Made by a program: the position numbers and the translations under genes. This document shows positions 16,914-25,936 of a DNA stretch of 64,000 bases, one piece after another. Each line of letters begins with the position of its first letter. Position 1 is the stretch's first letter. Source of the stretch: Aerobium sp039839275 (lineage in GTDB: Bacteria > Pseudomonadota > Alphaproteobacteria > Rhizobiales > Rhizobiaceae). The stretch covers positions 1,240,001 through 1,304,000 of the forward strand of contig NZ_JBDOQP010000001.1 of assembly GCF_039839275.1 (NCBI RefSeq). Direction: 5' to 3'. The notes under the pieces are model-generated. The model was not told where the DNA came from and ran no database searches. It saw nothing but the letters and a program-made list of their open reading frames with translations.

Positions 16914-17387
16914 ATGGCCGAGATCAAAGACCCCGAAAACACGATCATCATGGAAACGACCAAGGGCAAGGTTGTCATTGAACTCCTGCCCGATCTCGCG
17001 CCCGGCCACGTGGCCCGCGTCAAGGAACTCGCCCGCGAGAAGTTCTATGACGGCATTGTCTTCCACCGTGTGATCGACGGCTTCATGGCGCAGACCGGAG
17101 ATCCGACGGGAACCGGCATGGGCGGTTCGGACAAGCCTGACCTCAAGGCCGAGTTCTCCAATATGAGCCACGTGCGCGGAACCTGCTCGATGGCGCGTTC
17201 GCAAAACCCGAACTCGGCCAATTCGCAGTTCTTCATCTGCTTCGACGATGCCCCTTGGCTCAATCGCCAGTATTCGGCCTGGGGTCAGGTGATCGAGGGC
17301 ATGGAGAACATCGACCAGATCAAGAAGGGTGAGCCCGTGCGCGACCCCGACTCGATCGTCACCATGCGTGTTGCCGCCGACGTCTGA
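16914..17387 (+). CDS. ppiB: Cytosolic cyclophilin-type peptidyl-prolyl isomerase
   Basis: A 157-aa cyclophilin without a signal peptide. Motifs are VFHRVIDGFMAQTGDP, the Arg/Phe/Gln active-site stretch SMARSQNPNSANSQFFIC, and a binding-loop Trp (DAPWLNRQYSAWGQV). It is similar to the preceding gene throughout, so the pair is a tandem duplication with split cell locations. It lies 30 bp before queA, which suggests one operon from coaD to tgt. Confidence 0.94.
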   Translation: MAEIKDPENTIIMETTKGKVVIELLPDLAPGHVARVKELAREKFYDGIVFHRVIDGFMAQTGDPTGTGMGGSDKPDLKAEFSNMSHVRGTCSMARSQNPNSANSQFFICFDDAPWLNRQYSAWGQVIEGMENIDQIKKGEPVRDPDSIVTMRVAADV

Positions 17388-17417
17388 TCGTCGGACGCGG
17401 CACGGACGGAGCGCGCC

Positions 17418-18497
17418 GTGCGTGTCGATCTGTTTGATTTCGAACTTCCTGAGGAGCGTATCGCGGTTCGGCCTGCCGAGCCGCGACACGCCGCGCGCAT
17501 GCTTGTGGTCGAGCCGCAACGGCGGCTGGAAGACAGGGTGGTGTTCGATCTGCCGCAGTTCGTGCGGCCCGGCGACGCGCTGGTTTTCAACGATACCAAG
17601 GTGATACCCGCACAACTGACCGGGTTGCGGCGGCGCGAGGACAGCGTTGCGCAGGTCGATGCGACACTGCACATGCGCGTGGCGCCCGACCGCTGGAAGG
17701 CGTTCATGCGGCCTGCCAAGCGGCTTGCAAAGGGCGATCGCATCCAGTTCGGCCATGATGGCGGCAATGCCTGCTTGCTGGGATCGCTGGACGCGACTGT
17801 CGCGGAGAAAGGTGAGGCGGGCGAAGTCACGCTCGCCTTCGACCTCTCCGGACCGGCACTCGACGAGGCATTGCACGCCGTCGGCAAGATCCCGCTTCCG
17901 CCATACATCGCCGGCAAGCGGCCGGAGGATGAGCGGGACCGTAGCGACTACCAGACAATTTACGCGCGGGAGGAAGGCGCCGTGGCTGCTCCGACCGCCG
18001 GGCTGCATTTCACGCCGGAACTGATGGCGGCGCTCGATGCCATAGGGGTCGAGCGGCATTTCGTCACCCTGCATGTCGGCGCCGGCACCTTCCTGCCGGT
18101 TAAGGTCGACGATACGCAGCGGCACCGGATGCATGCCGAGATCGGCCATGTCGACGCTCGCACTGCATCGGCATTGAATGCAGTCAAGGCGCGAGGAGGG
18201 CGCATCGTCTCGATCGGCACGACGTCGCTGCGCCTGCTCGAAAGCGCGGCGAGTGTGGACGGCACGATCAATGCGTGGTCTGGCGCCACCGACATTTTCA
18301 TCACCCCCGGCTACAGCTTCCGCACTGCCGACATTCTGATGACCAACTTCCACCTGCCGCGTTCGACCTTGTTCATGCTGGTCTCCGCGTTCTGCGGCCT
18401 GGAGACCATGCGGGCGGCCTATGCACATGCGATCGATCAGCGGTACCGCTTCTATTCGTATGGCGATTCAAGCCTGTTGTTCAGGAACACCAAGTGA
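17418..18497 (+). CDS. queA: S-adenosylmethionine:tRNA ribosyltransferase-isomerase
   Basis: A 359-aa enzyme that transfers and isomerises the ribosyl part of AdoMet onto 7-aminomethyl-7-deazaguanine in tRNA to form epoxyqueuosine. It starts with GTG (MRVDLFDFELPEERIA) and has family stretches ALVFNDTKVIPA, AAPTAGLHFT, HVGAGTFLPVK and FHLPRSTLFMLVSAF. Its stop overlaps the tgt start in a GTGA arrangement, so the two are translationally coupled. Confidence 0.96.
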   Translation: MRVDLFDFELPEERIAVRPAEPRHAARMLVVEPQRRLEDRVVFDLPQFVRPGDALVFNDTKVIPAQLTGLRRREDSVAQVDATLHMRVAPDRWKAFMRPAKRLAKGDRIQFGHDGGNACLLGSLDATVAEKGEAGEVTLAFDLSGPALDEALHAVGKIPLPPYIAGKRPEDERDRSDYQTIYAREEGAVAAPTAGLHFTPELMAALDAIGVERHFVTLHVGAGTFLPVKVDDTQRHRMHAEIGHVDARTASALNAVKARGGRIVSIGTTSLRLLESAASVDGTINAWSGATDIFITPGYSFRTADILMTNFHLPRSTLFMLVSAFCGLETMRAAYAHAIDQRYRFYSYGDSSLLFRNTK

Positions 18498-19624
18498 GTG
18501 ACGAATTCACCTTCAGGCTGCTCGCCACCGACGGTGGTGCGCGGCGCGGCGAGATCACTATGCCGCGTGGCACCGTGCGTACGCCTGCCTTCATGCCGGT
18601 GGGCACCGGCGGCACCGTCAAGGCAATGTACATGGACCAGGTACGCGACCTGGGCGCCGACATCGTGCTTGGCAATACCTATCACCTGATGCTCAGACCG
18701 GGCGCGGAACGGGTCGCGAGGCTCGGCGGCCTGCATGATTTCGCCCGCTGGCCATGGCCGATCCTTACAGATTCCGGCGGCTTCCAGGTCATGTCTTTGT
18801 CGAAGCTTCGCAAGCTCAACGAGCAAGGCGTGACCTTTCGTTCGCATATTGACGGCGCGAAATACGAGATGTCGCCCGAACGCTCGATCGAAATCCAGGG
18901 CCTGCTGGATTCGGACATCCAGATGCAGCTCGACGAATGCGTTGCGCTGCCGGCGAAGGAAGTCGACATCGCGCGTGCGATGGAGATGTCGCTGCGATGG
19001 GCCGAGCGCTGCAAGGTCGCGTTCGGAGACCAGCCGGGCAAGGCGATGTTCGGCATCGTCCAGGGCGGCGACATTCCGGCGCTGCGGGAACGATCGGCAC
19101 AGGCGCTCACGGAGATGGACCTCAAGGGCTATGCAGTTGGGGGATTAGCGGTGGGCGAGCCTCAGCAGGTGATGCTCGACATGCTGGAGGTGACCTGTCC
19201 CGTTCTGCCGCAGGCGAAGCCGCGATACCTCATGGGGGTCGGCACGCCGGACGACATTCTCAAATCGGTTGCCCGCGGCATCGACATGTTCGACTGCGTG
19301 ATGCCGACGCGGGCCGGGCGCCACGGCCTGGCATATACGCGACGGGGCAAGATAAACCTGCGCAATGCGCGGCACGCGGATGACCCACGACCTCTCGACG
19401 AGGAAAGCGAGTGCCCCGCTGCGCGCGACTATTCGCGTGCGTACCTTCATCACCTCGTCAAGTCGGGCGAGTCGCTGGGCGCAATGCTGCTGACCTGGAA
19501 CAACCTCGCCTATTATCAGGCACTGATGGCGGACATCCGGTCAGCCATTGAGGCAGGCTGCTTTGCCGGGCGAGCGCGAGAGATCAGTCAGGCGTGGGAA
19601 GACGGCGACCTGCCGGCGCGCTGA
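18494..19624 (+). CDS. tgt: tRNA-guanine transglycosylase, altered zinc site
   Basis: A 376-aa enzyme that swaps guanine-34 of Asp/Asn/His/Tyr tRNAs for preQ1. Catalytic parts are intact: ILTDSGGFQVMSL with the first Asp, GGLAVGEP, and the second Asp in MFDCVMPTR. The C-terminal zinc site is normally CxCxxC-SRAYLHH; here it reads SECPAARDYSRAYLHH, so only the middle Cys remains and the outer two are Ser and Ala. GTG 18494 overlaps the queA stop by 4 bases. No strong terminator follows. Confidence 0.95.
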   Translation: MSDEFTFRLLATDGGARRGEITMPRGTVRTPAFMPVGTGGTVKAMYMDQVRDLGADIVLGNTYHLMLRPGAERVARLGGLHDFARWPWPILTDSGGFQVMSLSKLRKLNEQGVTFRSHIDGAKYEMSPERSIEIQGLLDSDIQMQLDECVALPAKEVDIARAMEMSLRWAERCKVAFGDQPGKAMFGIVQGGDIPALRERSAQALTEMDLKGYAVGGLAVGEPQQVMLDMLEVTCPVLPQAKPRYLMGVGTPDDILKSVARGIDMFDCVMPTRAGRHGLAYTRRGKINLRNARHADDPRPLDEESECPAARDYSRAYLHHLVKSGESLGAMLLTWNNLAYYQALMADIRSAIEAGCFAGRAREISQAWEDGDLPAR

Positions 19625-19716
19625 GCGATGCCTGTCCGGGCAGACGGCAAGCCGCCTGTTTCTTGGGCAGTGGGCGCGATTTTGTACGCGGACAGGGTTT
19701 CCCTGCCTGAATTCAC

Positions 19717-19745
19717 TTGATTTTCTCCCGGCCACTCCATGTTAT
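19717..19745 (+). promoter_or_regulatory. Possible promoter of the ATP-grasp/Anbu operon
   Basis: TTGATT (19717-19722), a 17-bp spacer and TGTTAT (19740-19745) fit a sigma70-type promoter. It would start transcription near 19752, just ahead of the GGGAG ribosome site and the TTG start at 19768, leaving a very short leader. Read from sequence only. Confidence 0.4.
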
Positions 19746-19767
19746 GGGGAGGAGAGGGAGTTTCCGC

Positions 19768-21180
19768 TTGGTAGCATTCGATGAGATGCGCCCGGAAGGA
19801 GCCGGGCTAAGACAACCATATTCGAGCTATGAATCCTGGCTGCAAACCCAGGATTCGTCGCGTCTTACAGAAAAGATGCGTGATGCCGAACATGTGTTTC
19901 GCCGCACCGGCATCACCTTTGCCGTCTATGGAGAGCAGGAAGCGGCGGAGCGGTTGATCCCGTTCGACATCGTGCCGCGCATCATTTCGGGCGCCGAGTG
20001 GCGCAGGCTCACGCAGGGCATCGAGCAGCGCGTCCAGGCGCTGAACGCATTTCTCGACGACATCTACCATCGCCAGGAGATACTCAGGGCAGGGCGCATT
20101 CCCCGCGAATTGATCGCCGGCAATGCGGCTTTCCTGCCGGAGATGATCGGTGTCCGCCCGCCGGCTGGCGTGTACACCCACATTATCGGCGTGGATATCG
20201 TGCGAACGGGCGAGAACGAGTTTTTCGTCCTCGAAGACAATGCGCGCACGCCATCGGGCGTCTCCTACATGATCGAGAACCGCGAGACGATGATGCAGCT
20301 CTTTCCAGAGCTGTTCCAGACGATCAAGGTGCGTCCGGTGGAGAACTATCCGCAGCTTCTGCGCCAGTCCCTGTCCCAGGTTGCGCCGCGCAGCACGAAA
20401 GGCACGCCAACCGTCGCGGTGCTCACCCCGGGCAGCTACAATTCGGCCTATTTCGAACACGCGTTTCTCGCCGACCAGATGGGCGTCGAGCTCGTGGAAG
20501 GCCAGGACCTTCGCGTTGTCGACGGTCACGTCGCCATGCGAACCACTCAGGGCTACAAGCAGATCGACGTGCTGTATCGGCGTGTCGATGACGATTTCCT
20601 CGATCCGTTGACCTTCAACCCGGATTCCGCCCTTGGCGTACCCGGCATCATGGACGTGTACCGCGCGGGCAACATCACCATCGCCAACGCCCCAGGCACG
20701 GGGATTGCCGACGACAAGGCAATCTATTCCTACATGCCCGAGATCATCGAGTTCTATACCGGCCGTAAGGCGATACTCGGCAACATCCCGACATGGCGCT
20801 GCTCTGAAGCCGATAGCCTCAAATACGTGCTCGAGCACCTCGACGAACTCGTGGTGAAGGAGGTCCATGGTTCGGGTGGTTATGGAATGCTGGTGGGGCC
20901 AACCTCATCAAAAAAGGAACACGAGACCTTCGCGGCCAAGCTCAAGTCCAAACCGACCAACTATATTGCCCAGCCTACCCTCGCACTCTCGACCTGCCCG
21001 ATTCTGACCGAGCAGGGGCTCGCTCCACGGCATGTCGACCTGCGCCCATTCGTGCTTGTCTCCGATCGCATCCGCATCGTACCCGGCGGCCTGACACGCG
21101 TCGCGCTCAAGGAGGGGTCGCTGGTGGTCAATTCTTCGCAAGGCGGCGGTACGAAGGATACATGGGTGCTCGATGACTAG
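19768..21180 (+). CDS. Circularly permuted ATP-grasp protein (predicted amidoligase)
   Basis: A 470-aa protein of the COG2308 type, a circularly permuted ATP-grasp fold predicted to form amide bonds with ATP. Signature stretches are VLEDNARTPSGVSYMIENR (residues ~150-170), ADDKAIYSYMPEII, the nucleotide loop VVKEVHGSGGYGM and HVDLRPFVL near the C-terminus. A TTG at 19768 is preferred because GGGAG lies 7 bases before it; ATG 19786 is the alternative. It opens a four-gene run with alpha-E, transglutaminase-like and Anbu genes. Substrate unknown. Confidence 0.9.
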   Translation: MVAFDEMRPEGAGLRQPYSSYESWLQTQDSSRLTEKMRDAEHVFRRTGITFAVYGEQEAAERLIPFDIVPRIISGAEWRRLTQGIEQRVQALNAFLDDIYHRQEILRAGRIPRELIAGNAAFLPEMIGVRPPAGVYTHIIGVDIVRTGENEFFVLEDNARTPSGVSYMIENRETMMQLFPELFQTIKVRPVENYPQLLRQSLSQVAPRSTKGTPTVAVLTPGSYNSAYFEHAFLADQMGVELVEGQDLRVVDGHVAMRTTQGYKQIDVLYRRVDDDFLDPLTFNPDSALGVPGIMDVYRAGNITIANAPGTGIADDKAIYSYMPEIIEFYTGRKAILGNIPTWRCSEADSLKYVLEHLDELVVKEVHGSGGYGMLVGPTSSKKEHETFAAKLKSKPTNYIAQPTLALSTCPILTEQGLAPRHVDLRPFVLVSDRIRIVPGGLTRVALKEGSLVVNSSQGGGTKDTWVLDD

Positions 21181-21196
21181 CGCGGAGGGCTGACGG

Positions 21197-22138
21197 ATGC
21201 TCCTGGGCAGGACGGCCAATGGTCTCTACTGGATGAGCCGCTACATCGAGCGAGCCGAGAACATGGCGCGGCTCGTCGATGCCGGGCTGCGCCTGGCGCT
21301 GACGCGAACCGAGACGTCCGCCGACGAGTGGCATTCCGTCGTCGTAAGCGCTGGCGCGGAAAACGCCTTCGCTTCACGCCATCAGACCTATTCGGCCGAC
21401 AATGTCGCAGATTTCCTTTTGCGCGACACCAGCAATCCGTCGAGCGTCCTGTCGTCGGTCGAGACCGCGCGGAGCAACGCCCGCATGGTGCGCACCGCCC
21501 TGACGCGCGAAGTATGGGAGAGCATCAATGACGCCTGGATGACGTGCCGGCGCATTCTTGCATCGCCGATCGACCAGCGCGAGCTTCCCAAGATCCTCGA
21601 CGCAGTCAAGCGCGAGACCGCACTCATCCGGGGCGCATTGCACGGCACGATGCTTCGCAACGAGATTTTCGACTTCGCCCAGCTCGGGATCTATGTCGAG
21701 CGCGCCGACAACACCGCGCGCATCCTCGACGTGAAATATTACGTGCTCCTTCCGTCGGTCTCCTGGGTCGGGTCTTCGCTCGACAACTACCAGTGGGAGT
21801 CGATCCTGCGGTCGGTATCCGCCCACAGATCGTATCGCTGGGTCTATGAAGCCGACTACAAGCCGACAAACATAGCCGACTTCCTGATCCTGAACCGGCG
21901 CATGCCGCGCTCGCTGGCCTTCTGCTACCGGATGATCGCGGAAAGCCTGACCTTCCTTGCCGACGACTATGGCGAACGCCATGACTGCCACCAGACACTG
22001 GAGGAGATTCTCAGCAAGCTTCGGCCCGGCACCATCGACGCGGTTTTCGACATCGGCCTGCACGAGTTCCTCGGGGATTTCATCCACCGCAACAACACGC
22101 TCGGCGACGAGGTCGCGCAGAATTACCGGTTCTTCTGA
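21197..22138 (+). CDS. Alpha-E domain protein
   Basis: A 313-aa, almost fully helical protein of the alpha-E family (COG2307). It starts with the family signature LGRTANGLYWMSRYIERAENMARL and carries YVERADNTARILDVKYY in the middle and RNNTLGDEVAQNY at the end. Conserved Arg/Glu pairs (RYIERAEN, YVERADN) suggest a repeated helical unit. Alpha-E genes nearly always neighbour COG2308 ATP-grasp genes, so it is probably a partner of that enzyme; no activity is known to me. It starts 16 bp after the ATP-grasp gene and overlaps the next start by one base (TGATG). Confidence 0.9.
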   Translation: MLLGRTANGLYWMSRYIERAENMARLVDAGLRLALTRTETSADEWHSVVVSAGAENAFASRHQTYSADNVADFLLRDTSNPSSVLSSVETARSNARMVRTALTREVWESINDAWMTCRRILASPIDQRELPKILDAVKRETALIRGALHGTMLRNEIFDFAQLGIYVERADNTARILDVKYYVLLPSVSWVGSSLDNYQWESILRSVSAHRSYRWVYEADYKPTNIADFLILNRRMPRSLAFCYRMIAESLTFLADDYGERHDCHQTLEEILSKLRPGTIDAVFDIGLHEFLGDFIHRNNTLGDEVAQNYRFF

Positions 22139-22932
22139 TGCGGCTGAAGATCTCGCACCGGACCCAATACTCCTACGATGCCCCTCTGGCCTATGCCTTG
22201 CAGCGGCTTCGCCTGACGCCTCAGAACGCCCGTGGCCAGACGGTCGCGTCATGGACAGTCGAGACGCGCGGCGCAAGCGAAGAGGTGCGCTTCTTCGATC
22301 ATTTCGCCAATGATACGCGGCTAGTCAGCATCACCGGCGAAGCGAACGTGATTGAAGTGCTGGCGCAAGGTGAAGTCGACGTGCAAGACACGGCCGGCAT
22401 CACCGGCGCGCATAGCGGCTTCGCGCCGCTTTGGCTGTTCAACCACGAAACGCCATTGACCGTGGCGGGCCCGTTGGTAAGCGAAATCGCACAAAACGTG
22501 CAGGGTGCCAGCGATGTCGAGAGCCTGCACGCGCTGTCGCACCTCATTCGCGAAAAGGTCGCCTATACCCTCGGCTCCACCGTGTCCACGACGGCGGCGG
22601 AGGATGCCGTCTTACGCGGCGAGGGGGTGTGCCAGGACCATTCCCACATTTTTCTCGCTGCTTCCCGCAAGCTGGGATATCCGGCCCGCTATGTCAGCGG
22701 CTATCTGATGCTGGACGCCTCGAAGGACCAGGTCGCAACCCATGCGTGGGCGGAAGCCTATGTGGCGGGACTGGGCTGGGTGGCATTCGACGTTTCCAAC
22801 GGCATTTCGCCGGACGAGCGCTATGTCCGGCTCGCAACGGGCCGCGACTACCGCGATGCGATGCCGGTTTCCGGTATAAGACTGGGTCAGGCGCAGGAAC
22901 AGCTTGAAGTTCACATCACAGTCGAGCAGTAA
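22138..22932 (+). CDS. Transglutaminase-like cysteine peptidase family protein
   Basis: A 264-aa protein with an N-terminal beta region (MRLKISHRTQYSYDAPL) and a transglutaminase-like core. The likely triad is complete: Cys in GEGVCQDHSH (about residue 164), His in ATHAWAEAYV (about 202), Asp in VAFDVSNG (about 219). Such folds hydrolyse or transfer peptide bonds. No signal peptide is seen, so it acts in the cytosol. It is coupled to the alpha-E gene by a one-base overlap and precedes the Anbu gene by 32 bp. Confidence 0.9.
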   Translation: MRLKISHRTQYSYDAPLAYALQRLRLTPQNARGQTVASWTVETRGASEEVRFFDHFANDTRLVSITGEANVIEVLAQGEVDVQDTAGITGAHSGFAPLWLFNHETPLTVAGPLVSEIAQNVQGASDVESLHALSHLIREKVAYTLGSTVSTTAAEDAVLRGEGVCQDHSHIFLAASRKLGYPARYVSGYLMLDASKDQVATHAWAEAYVAGLGWVAFDVSNGISPDERYVRLATGRDYRDAMPVSGIRLGQAQEQLEVHITVEQ

Positions 22933-22964
22933 TCCGCAACTCGGCAACTGCGGACACCTGATTC

Positions 22965-23693
22965 ATGACCTATTGCGTCGGCCTCAAGATCGATCGCGGC
23001 CTGGTATTCATGTCGGACACCCGCACGAATGCCGGTATCGATTCGATCTCCACGTTCCGCAAAATGTATACGTGGGAGGTGCCGGGCGAGCGCGTCTTGG
23101 TGCTTCTCGCCGCAGGAAACCTGGCGACCACGCAAGCCGTGGTCAGCCTGCTCGACGAGCGTTCCAAGGCGCCTGAAGACCGTTCCCCGTCGATCCTCAA
23201 GACGCCATCGATGTACCAGTCGGCAAGGCTGGTCGGCAACACGGTCAAGGAGGTCATCTCCAGTTCGGCCCCCGTCGGGCAGAGCGCCGACGCATTCTCG
23301 GCGTCTTTCGTCTTTGGCGGACAGATCCGGGGTACGGAACCCCGCCTGTTCCTCGTCTATCCCGAAGGCAACTTCATCGAGGCCAGCGACGACACCCCGT
23401 TCTTCCAGATCGGCGAAACCAAGTATGGCAAGCCGATCCTGGTGCGCGCCTACGACAAGGCGATGACGTTTGCGGAAACGGCGAAACTGCTGATGGTGTC
23501 GTTCGATTCGACGGTTAAGTCGAACCTGTCCGTTGGCTTGCCGCTCGACATCCTTTTCTACGGCAGGGACGGTTTCAATGTCAGCTACCGAAAGCGGATC
23601 GGCCATGACGACGCCTACTATCGCGAGATTTCGGATGGCTGGTCCGACGCGCTGAAATCGGCGTTCAAGAGGCTGCCCGACTTCCAGCAGTGA
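22965..23693 (+). CDS. Anbu-type proteasome-like peptidase
   Basis: A 242-aa member of the proteasome beta/HslV superfamily of the Anbu type (COG3484). After removal of Met1 the N-terminus is Thr1 (TYCVGLKIDRGLV), with Asp17 in MSDTRTNAG and a Lys at 32 (STFRKMY), matching the Thr1-Asp17-Lys33 centre of the superfamily. Further family stretches are VLLAAGNLATTQAV and TKYGKPILVRAYD. Known Anbu proteins form open-ring assemblies; no partner ATPase is encoded nearby and the physiological role is unclear. It is the last gene of the ATP-grasp/alpha-E/transglutaminase-like run. Confidence 0.92.
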   Translation: MTYCVGLKIDRGLVFMSDTRTNAGIDSISTFRKMYTWEVPGERVLVLLAAGNLATTQAVVSLLDERSKAPEDRSPSILKTPSMYQSARLVGNTVKEVISSSAPVGQSADAFSASFVFGGQIRGTEPRLFLVYPEGNFIEASDDTPFFQIGETKYGKPILVRAYDKAMTFAETAKLLMVSFDSTVKSNLSVGLPLDILFYGRDGFNVSYRKRIGHDDAYYREISDGWSDALKSAFKRLPDFQQ

Positions 23694-23791
23694 TCCTGCG
23701 AATGCGGGTTGCATCGAACGCCATCCACGGGCTTTCTTGCGCAAACCGCTGAACGCGGGTCCGCAGGGCGCAATCAATCCGGAGGATGGCC

Positions 23792-25213
23792 ATGGACAAT
23801 GAGGATTTTCGCGCCTGGTCGCGACGCGCCGCGGAGTGGGGGGCGGACTATCGCGCCAATCTGAGCGAACGCCCGGTTCGGGCCAGGACCGCCCCAGGCG
23901 AAATTGCCTCGGCAATCGCCTCCCATGCGCCGGAAAAGCCGGAGGCGATGGACGACATCTTTGCTGACTTCGAAGCGCATATCGTGCCCGGCATGACGCA
24001 TTGGCAGCACCCGCGCTTCTTTGCCTATTTCCCCGCCAACGCCGCGCCGGTCTCGGTGGTCGCCGAGTACCTCGTCTCGGCGATGGCCGCGCAGTGCATG
24101 CTTTGGCAGACGTCGCCGGCCGCGACGGAACTCGAGACGAAGATGCTCGACTGGCTTCGCCAGGCTCTCGGCCTGCCCCAAGAGTTTCAGGGCGTCATCC
24201 AGGACTCCGCATCGTCTGCCACGCTCGCAGCCGTTTTGACGATGCGCGAACGTGCGCTCGAGTGGCGCGGCAACAAGGCAGGGCTGGCGGGTCAGGCCGC
24301 CGTGCGCGTCTATTCTTCGGATCAGGTCCACACCTCGATCGACCGCGCCATCTGGGTCTCGGGTATCGGTGACGACAATCTCGTGCGCGTGCCGGTCTCC
24401 GGTCCGCTGCGTTCCATGGACACGCAAGCGCTGGACGCAGCGATCCGCGCCGATCGCGAAGCAGGCCTTCTGCCAGCCGGCATCATCGCTTCGGTCGGCG
24501 GCACCAGCACTGGTGGCACGGACGACGTTGCCGCCGTTTGCGCGGTTGCCCGCGCGCATGGCCTGTATGTCCATGTCGACGCCGCCTGGGCAGGCTCCGC
24601 GATGATCTGCCCGGAATTCAGGCATTTCTGGGCCGGCGTGGGGGAGGCGGACTCCATCGTCTTCAATCCGCACAAGTGGCTCGGCGCCCAATTCGACTGC
24701 TCCGCGCACTTCCTGCGCGATCCCGACAGCCTGGTGAAGACCCTCGCGATCCAGCCCGAATTTCTCAAGACCCACGGCCGCGACGGCATCATCAACTATT
24801 CGGAGTGGTCTGTGCCGCTCGGCCGCCGTTTTCGCGCGCTGAAGATATGGTTCCTCCTGCGCGCCCATGGTCTCGAGGGTCTCCGCGCAATGATACGCAA
24901 CCATGTGGCGTGGAGCCAGGAGCTGGCCGAGCGGGTCCGTGCCATGCCGGGCTTCGAGATTGTCACCGAACCGATGCTATCCCTGTTCTCGTTCCGGCAT
25001 GTGCCCGAAAACGCCGATGATCTCGACGCCCACAACCTGGCGCTCGTTACCGCGATCAACGATGACGGCCGGATTTACCTCACCCAAACGCGGGTGGACG
25101 GAAAACTTGCGATCCGCTTCCAGGCCGGGCAATTCGAGACGACCCGCGAAGACGTTATGTCGGCGCTGGACGTGATCGTCGGCTGCGCACAAAGGCTGAT
25201 GTCAAATCGATAA
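23792..25213 (+). CDS. PLP-dependent aromatic-L-amino-acid decarboxylase family protein
   Basis: A 473-aa group II decarboxylase. The PLP lysine is in FNPHKWLGA (about residue 290), with upstream HVDAAWAGSA (the Asp contacting the PLP ring nitrogen) and the substrate-side motif HPRFFAYFPA. QDSASSATLAAV is the family active-site loop. The amino acid used (Trp, Tyr, Phe or Dopa) cannot be told. ATG 23792 is 6 bases from GGAGG, while the ATG at 23786 directly abuts it. It follows the Anbu gene by 98 bp and ends at a clear terminator. Confidence 0.9.
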   Translation: MDNEDFRAWSRRAAEWGADYRANLSERPVRARTAPGEIASAIASHAPEKPEAMDDIFADFEAHIVPGMTHWQHPRFFAYFPANAAPVSVVAEYLVSAMAAQCMLWQTSPAATELETKMLDWLRQALGLPQEFQGVIQDSASSATLAAVLTMRERALEWRGNKAGLAGQAAVRVYSSDQVHTSIDRAIWVSGIGDDNLVRVPVSGPLRSMDTQALDAAIRADREAGLLPAGIIASVGGTSTGGTDDVAAVCAVARAHGLYVHVDAAWAGSAMICPEFRHFWAGVGEADSIVFNPHKWLGAQFDCSAHFLRDPDSLVKTLAIQPEFLKTHGRDGIINYSEWSVPLGRRFRALKIWFLLRAHGLEGLRAMIRNHVAWSQELAERVRAMPGFEIVTEPMLSLFSFRHVPENADDLDAHNLALVTAINDDGRIYLTQTRVDGKLAIRFQAGQFETTREDVMSALDVIVGCAQRLMSNR

Positions 25214-25221
25214 ACAAAGAA

Positions 25222-25247
25222 GAGGCCCGTCGCACTGGACGGGCCTC
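25222..25247. terminator. Terminator after the PLP decarboxylase
   Basis: GAGGCCCGTC (25222-25231) pairs perfectly with 25238-25247 across a 6-base loop, between the converging decarboxylase and BA14K genes. An A-rich flank on the left supports use by the minus-strand transcript too. Confidence 0.7.
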
Positions 25248-25268
25248 GTTCAATTCAGTCAGGTTGGT

Positions 25269-25772
25269 TCAGCCGTAAGGCGAGTTGCACTGACGGCGTC
25301 CGCCATTATAGGGCTGGAACGTGTTGTCCGAGGCGCGGTACGACCGATAGCGGTTGTAGCACCACTCTTCATGCGCACCGCCGCGCGGCCGGTAGCGAAC
25401 CGGGGGTTCCTGTCCGGCAATAGCCCCACCGATGATCGCACCGGCAATAAAGGCTGCCGGCGGGAACCAGAAACCGTCATGGCGACGATAGCCAGGCCTG
25501 TAGTCGCGGTAGCCGCGGTGTCCGCGCCAATGGCGAACCTGCGGTCCGTCACCGCGCCAGCGGCGGTCGTTGTCGGCCCAATTGTCGCGACGCGGCGGCC
25601 AGCCACGGCGAAGATTGCGGTCTTGGCTGTAGCGGTCATGCTGGACCAGCAGGGGCGACGCGTCGCTCCAGGCAGGCGCGGGCTTCGCAACCGGCATGGC
25701 AACAGCGGGCGCGGCGAATGGTACCGTGACCACCATCACTGCCGCGCAAACACTAGAAACGAACTTGAACAT
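25269..25772 (-). CDS. BA14K-family exported protein
   Basis: A 167-aa protein with a signal peptide (residues ~1-25, VSSVCAAVMVVTVPFAAPAVA). An Arg/Trp/Tyr/Asp-rich low-complexity region (~45-100) and a hydrophobic Gly/Ala segment (AAFIAGAIIGGAIAG) follow. The C-terminal BA14K motif is WCYNRYRSYRASDNTFQPYNG and RRQCNSPYG. BA14K was first described as an immunoreactive Brucella protein and is found across Hyphomicrobiales, which supports the taxonomic call. Role unknown; envelope-associated by inference. Confidence 0.87.
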   Translation of the reverse strand: MFKFVSSVCAAVMVVTVPFAAPAVAMPVAKPAPAWSDASPLLVQHDRYSQDRNLRRGWPPRRDNWADNDRRWRGDGPQVRHWRGHRGYRDYRPGYRRHDGFWFPPAAFIAGAIIGGAIAGQEPPVRYRPRGGAHEEWCYNRYRSYRASDNTFQPYNGGRRQCNSPYG

Positions 25773-25936
25773 GCTTGTTCTCCTCGGTCGTCCGTCAGAA
25801 AGTCCCTTAACTTCTCATATTAACGGATCGGCAGGCGATTTGTTCCGCCCCTGCAAATATCCGAAATATACGTCTGCGACCATATCGCGATCTCTGGCCG
25901 TATTCTTGCGGAAATCGAAGAGGGGAGATCACCGAT

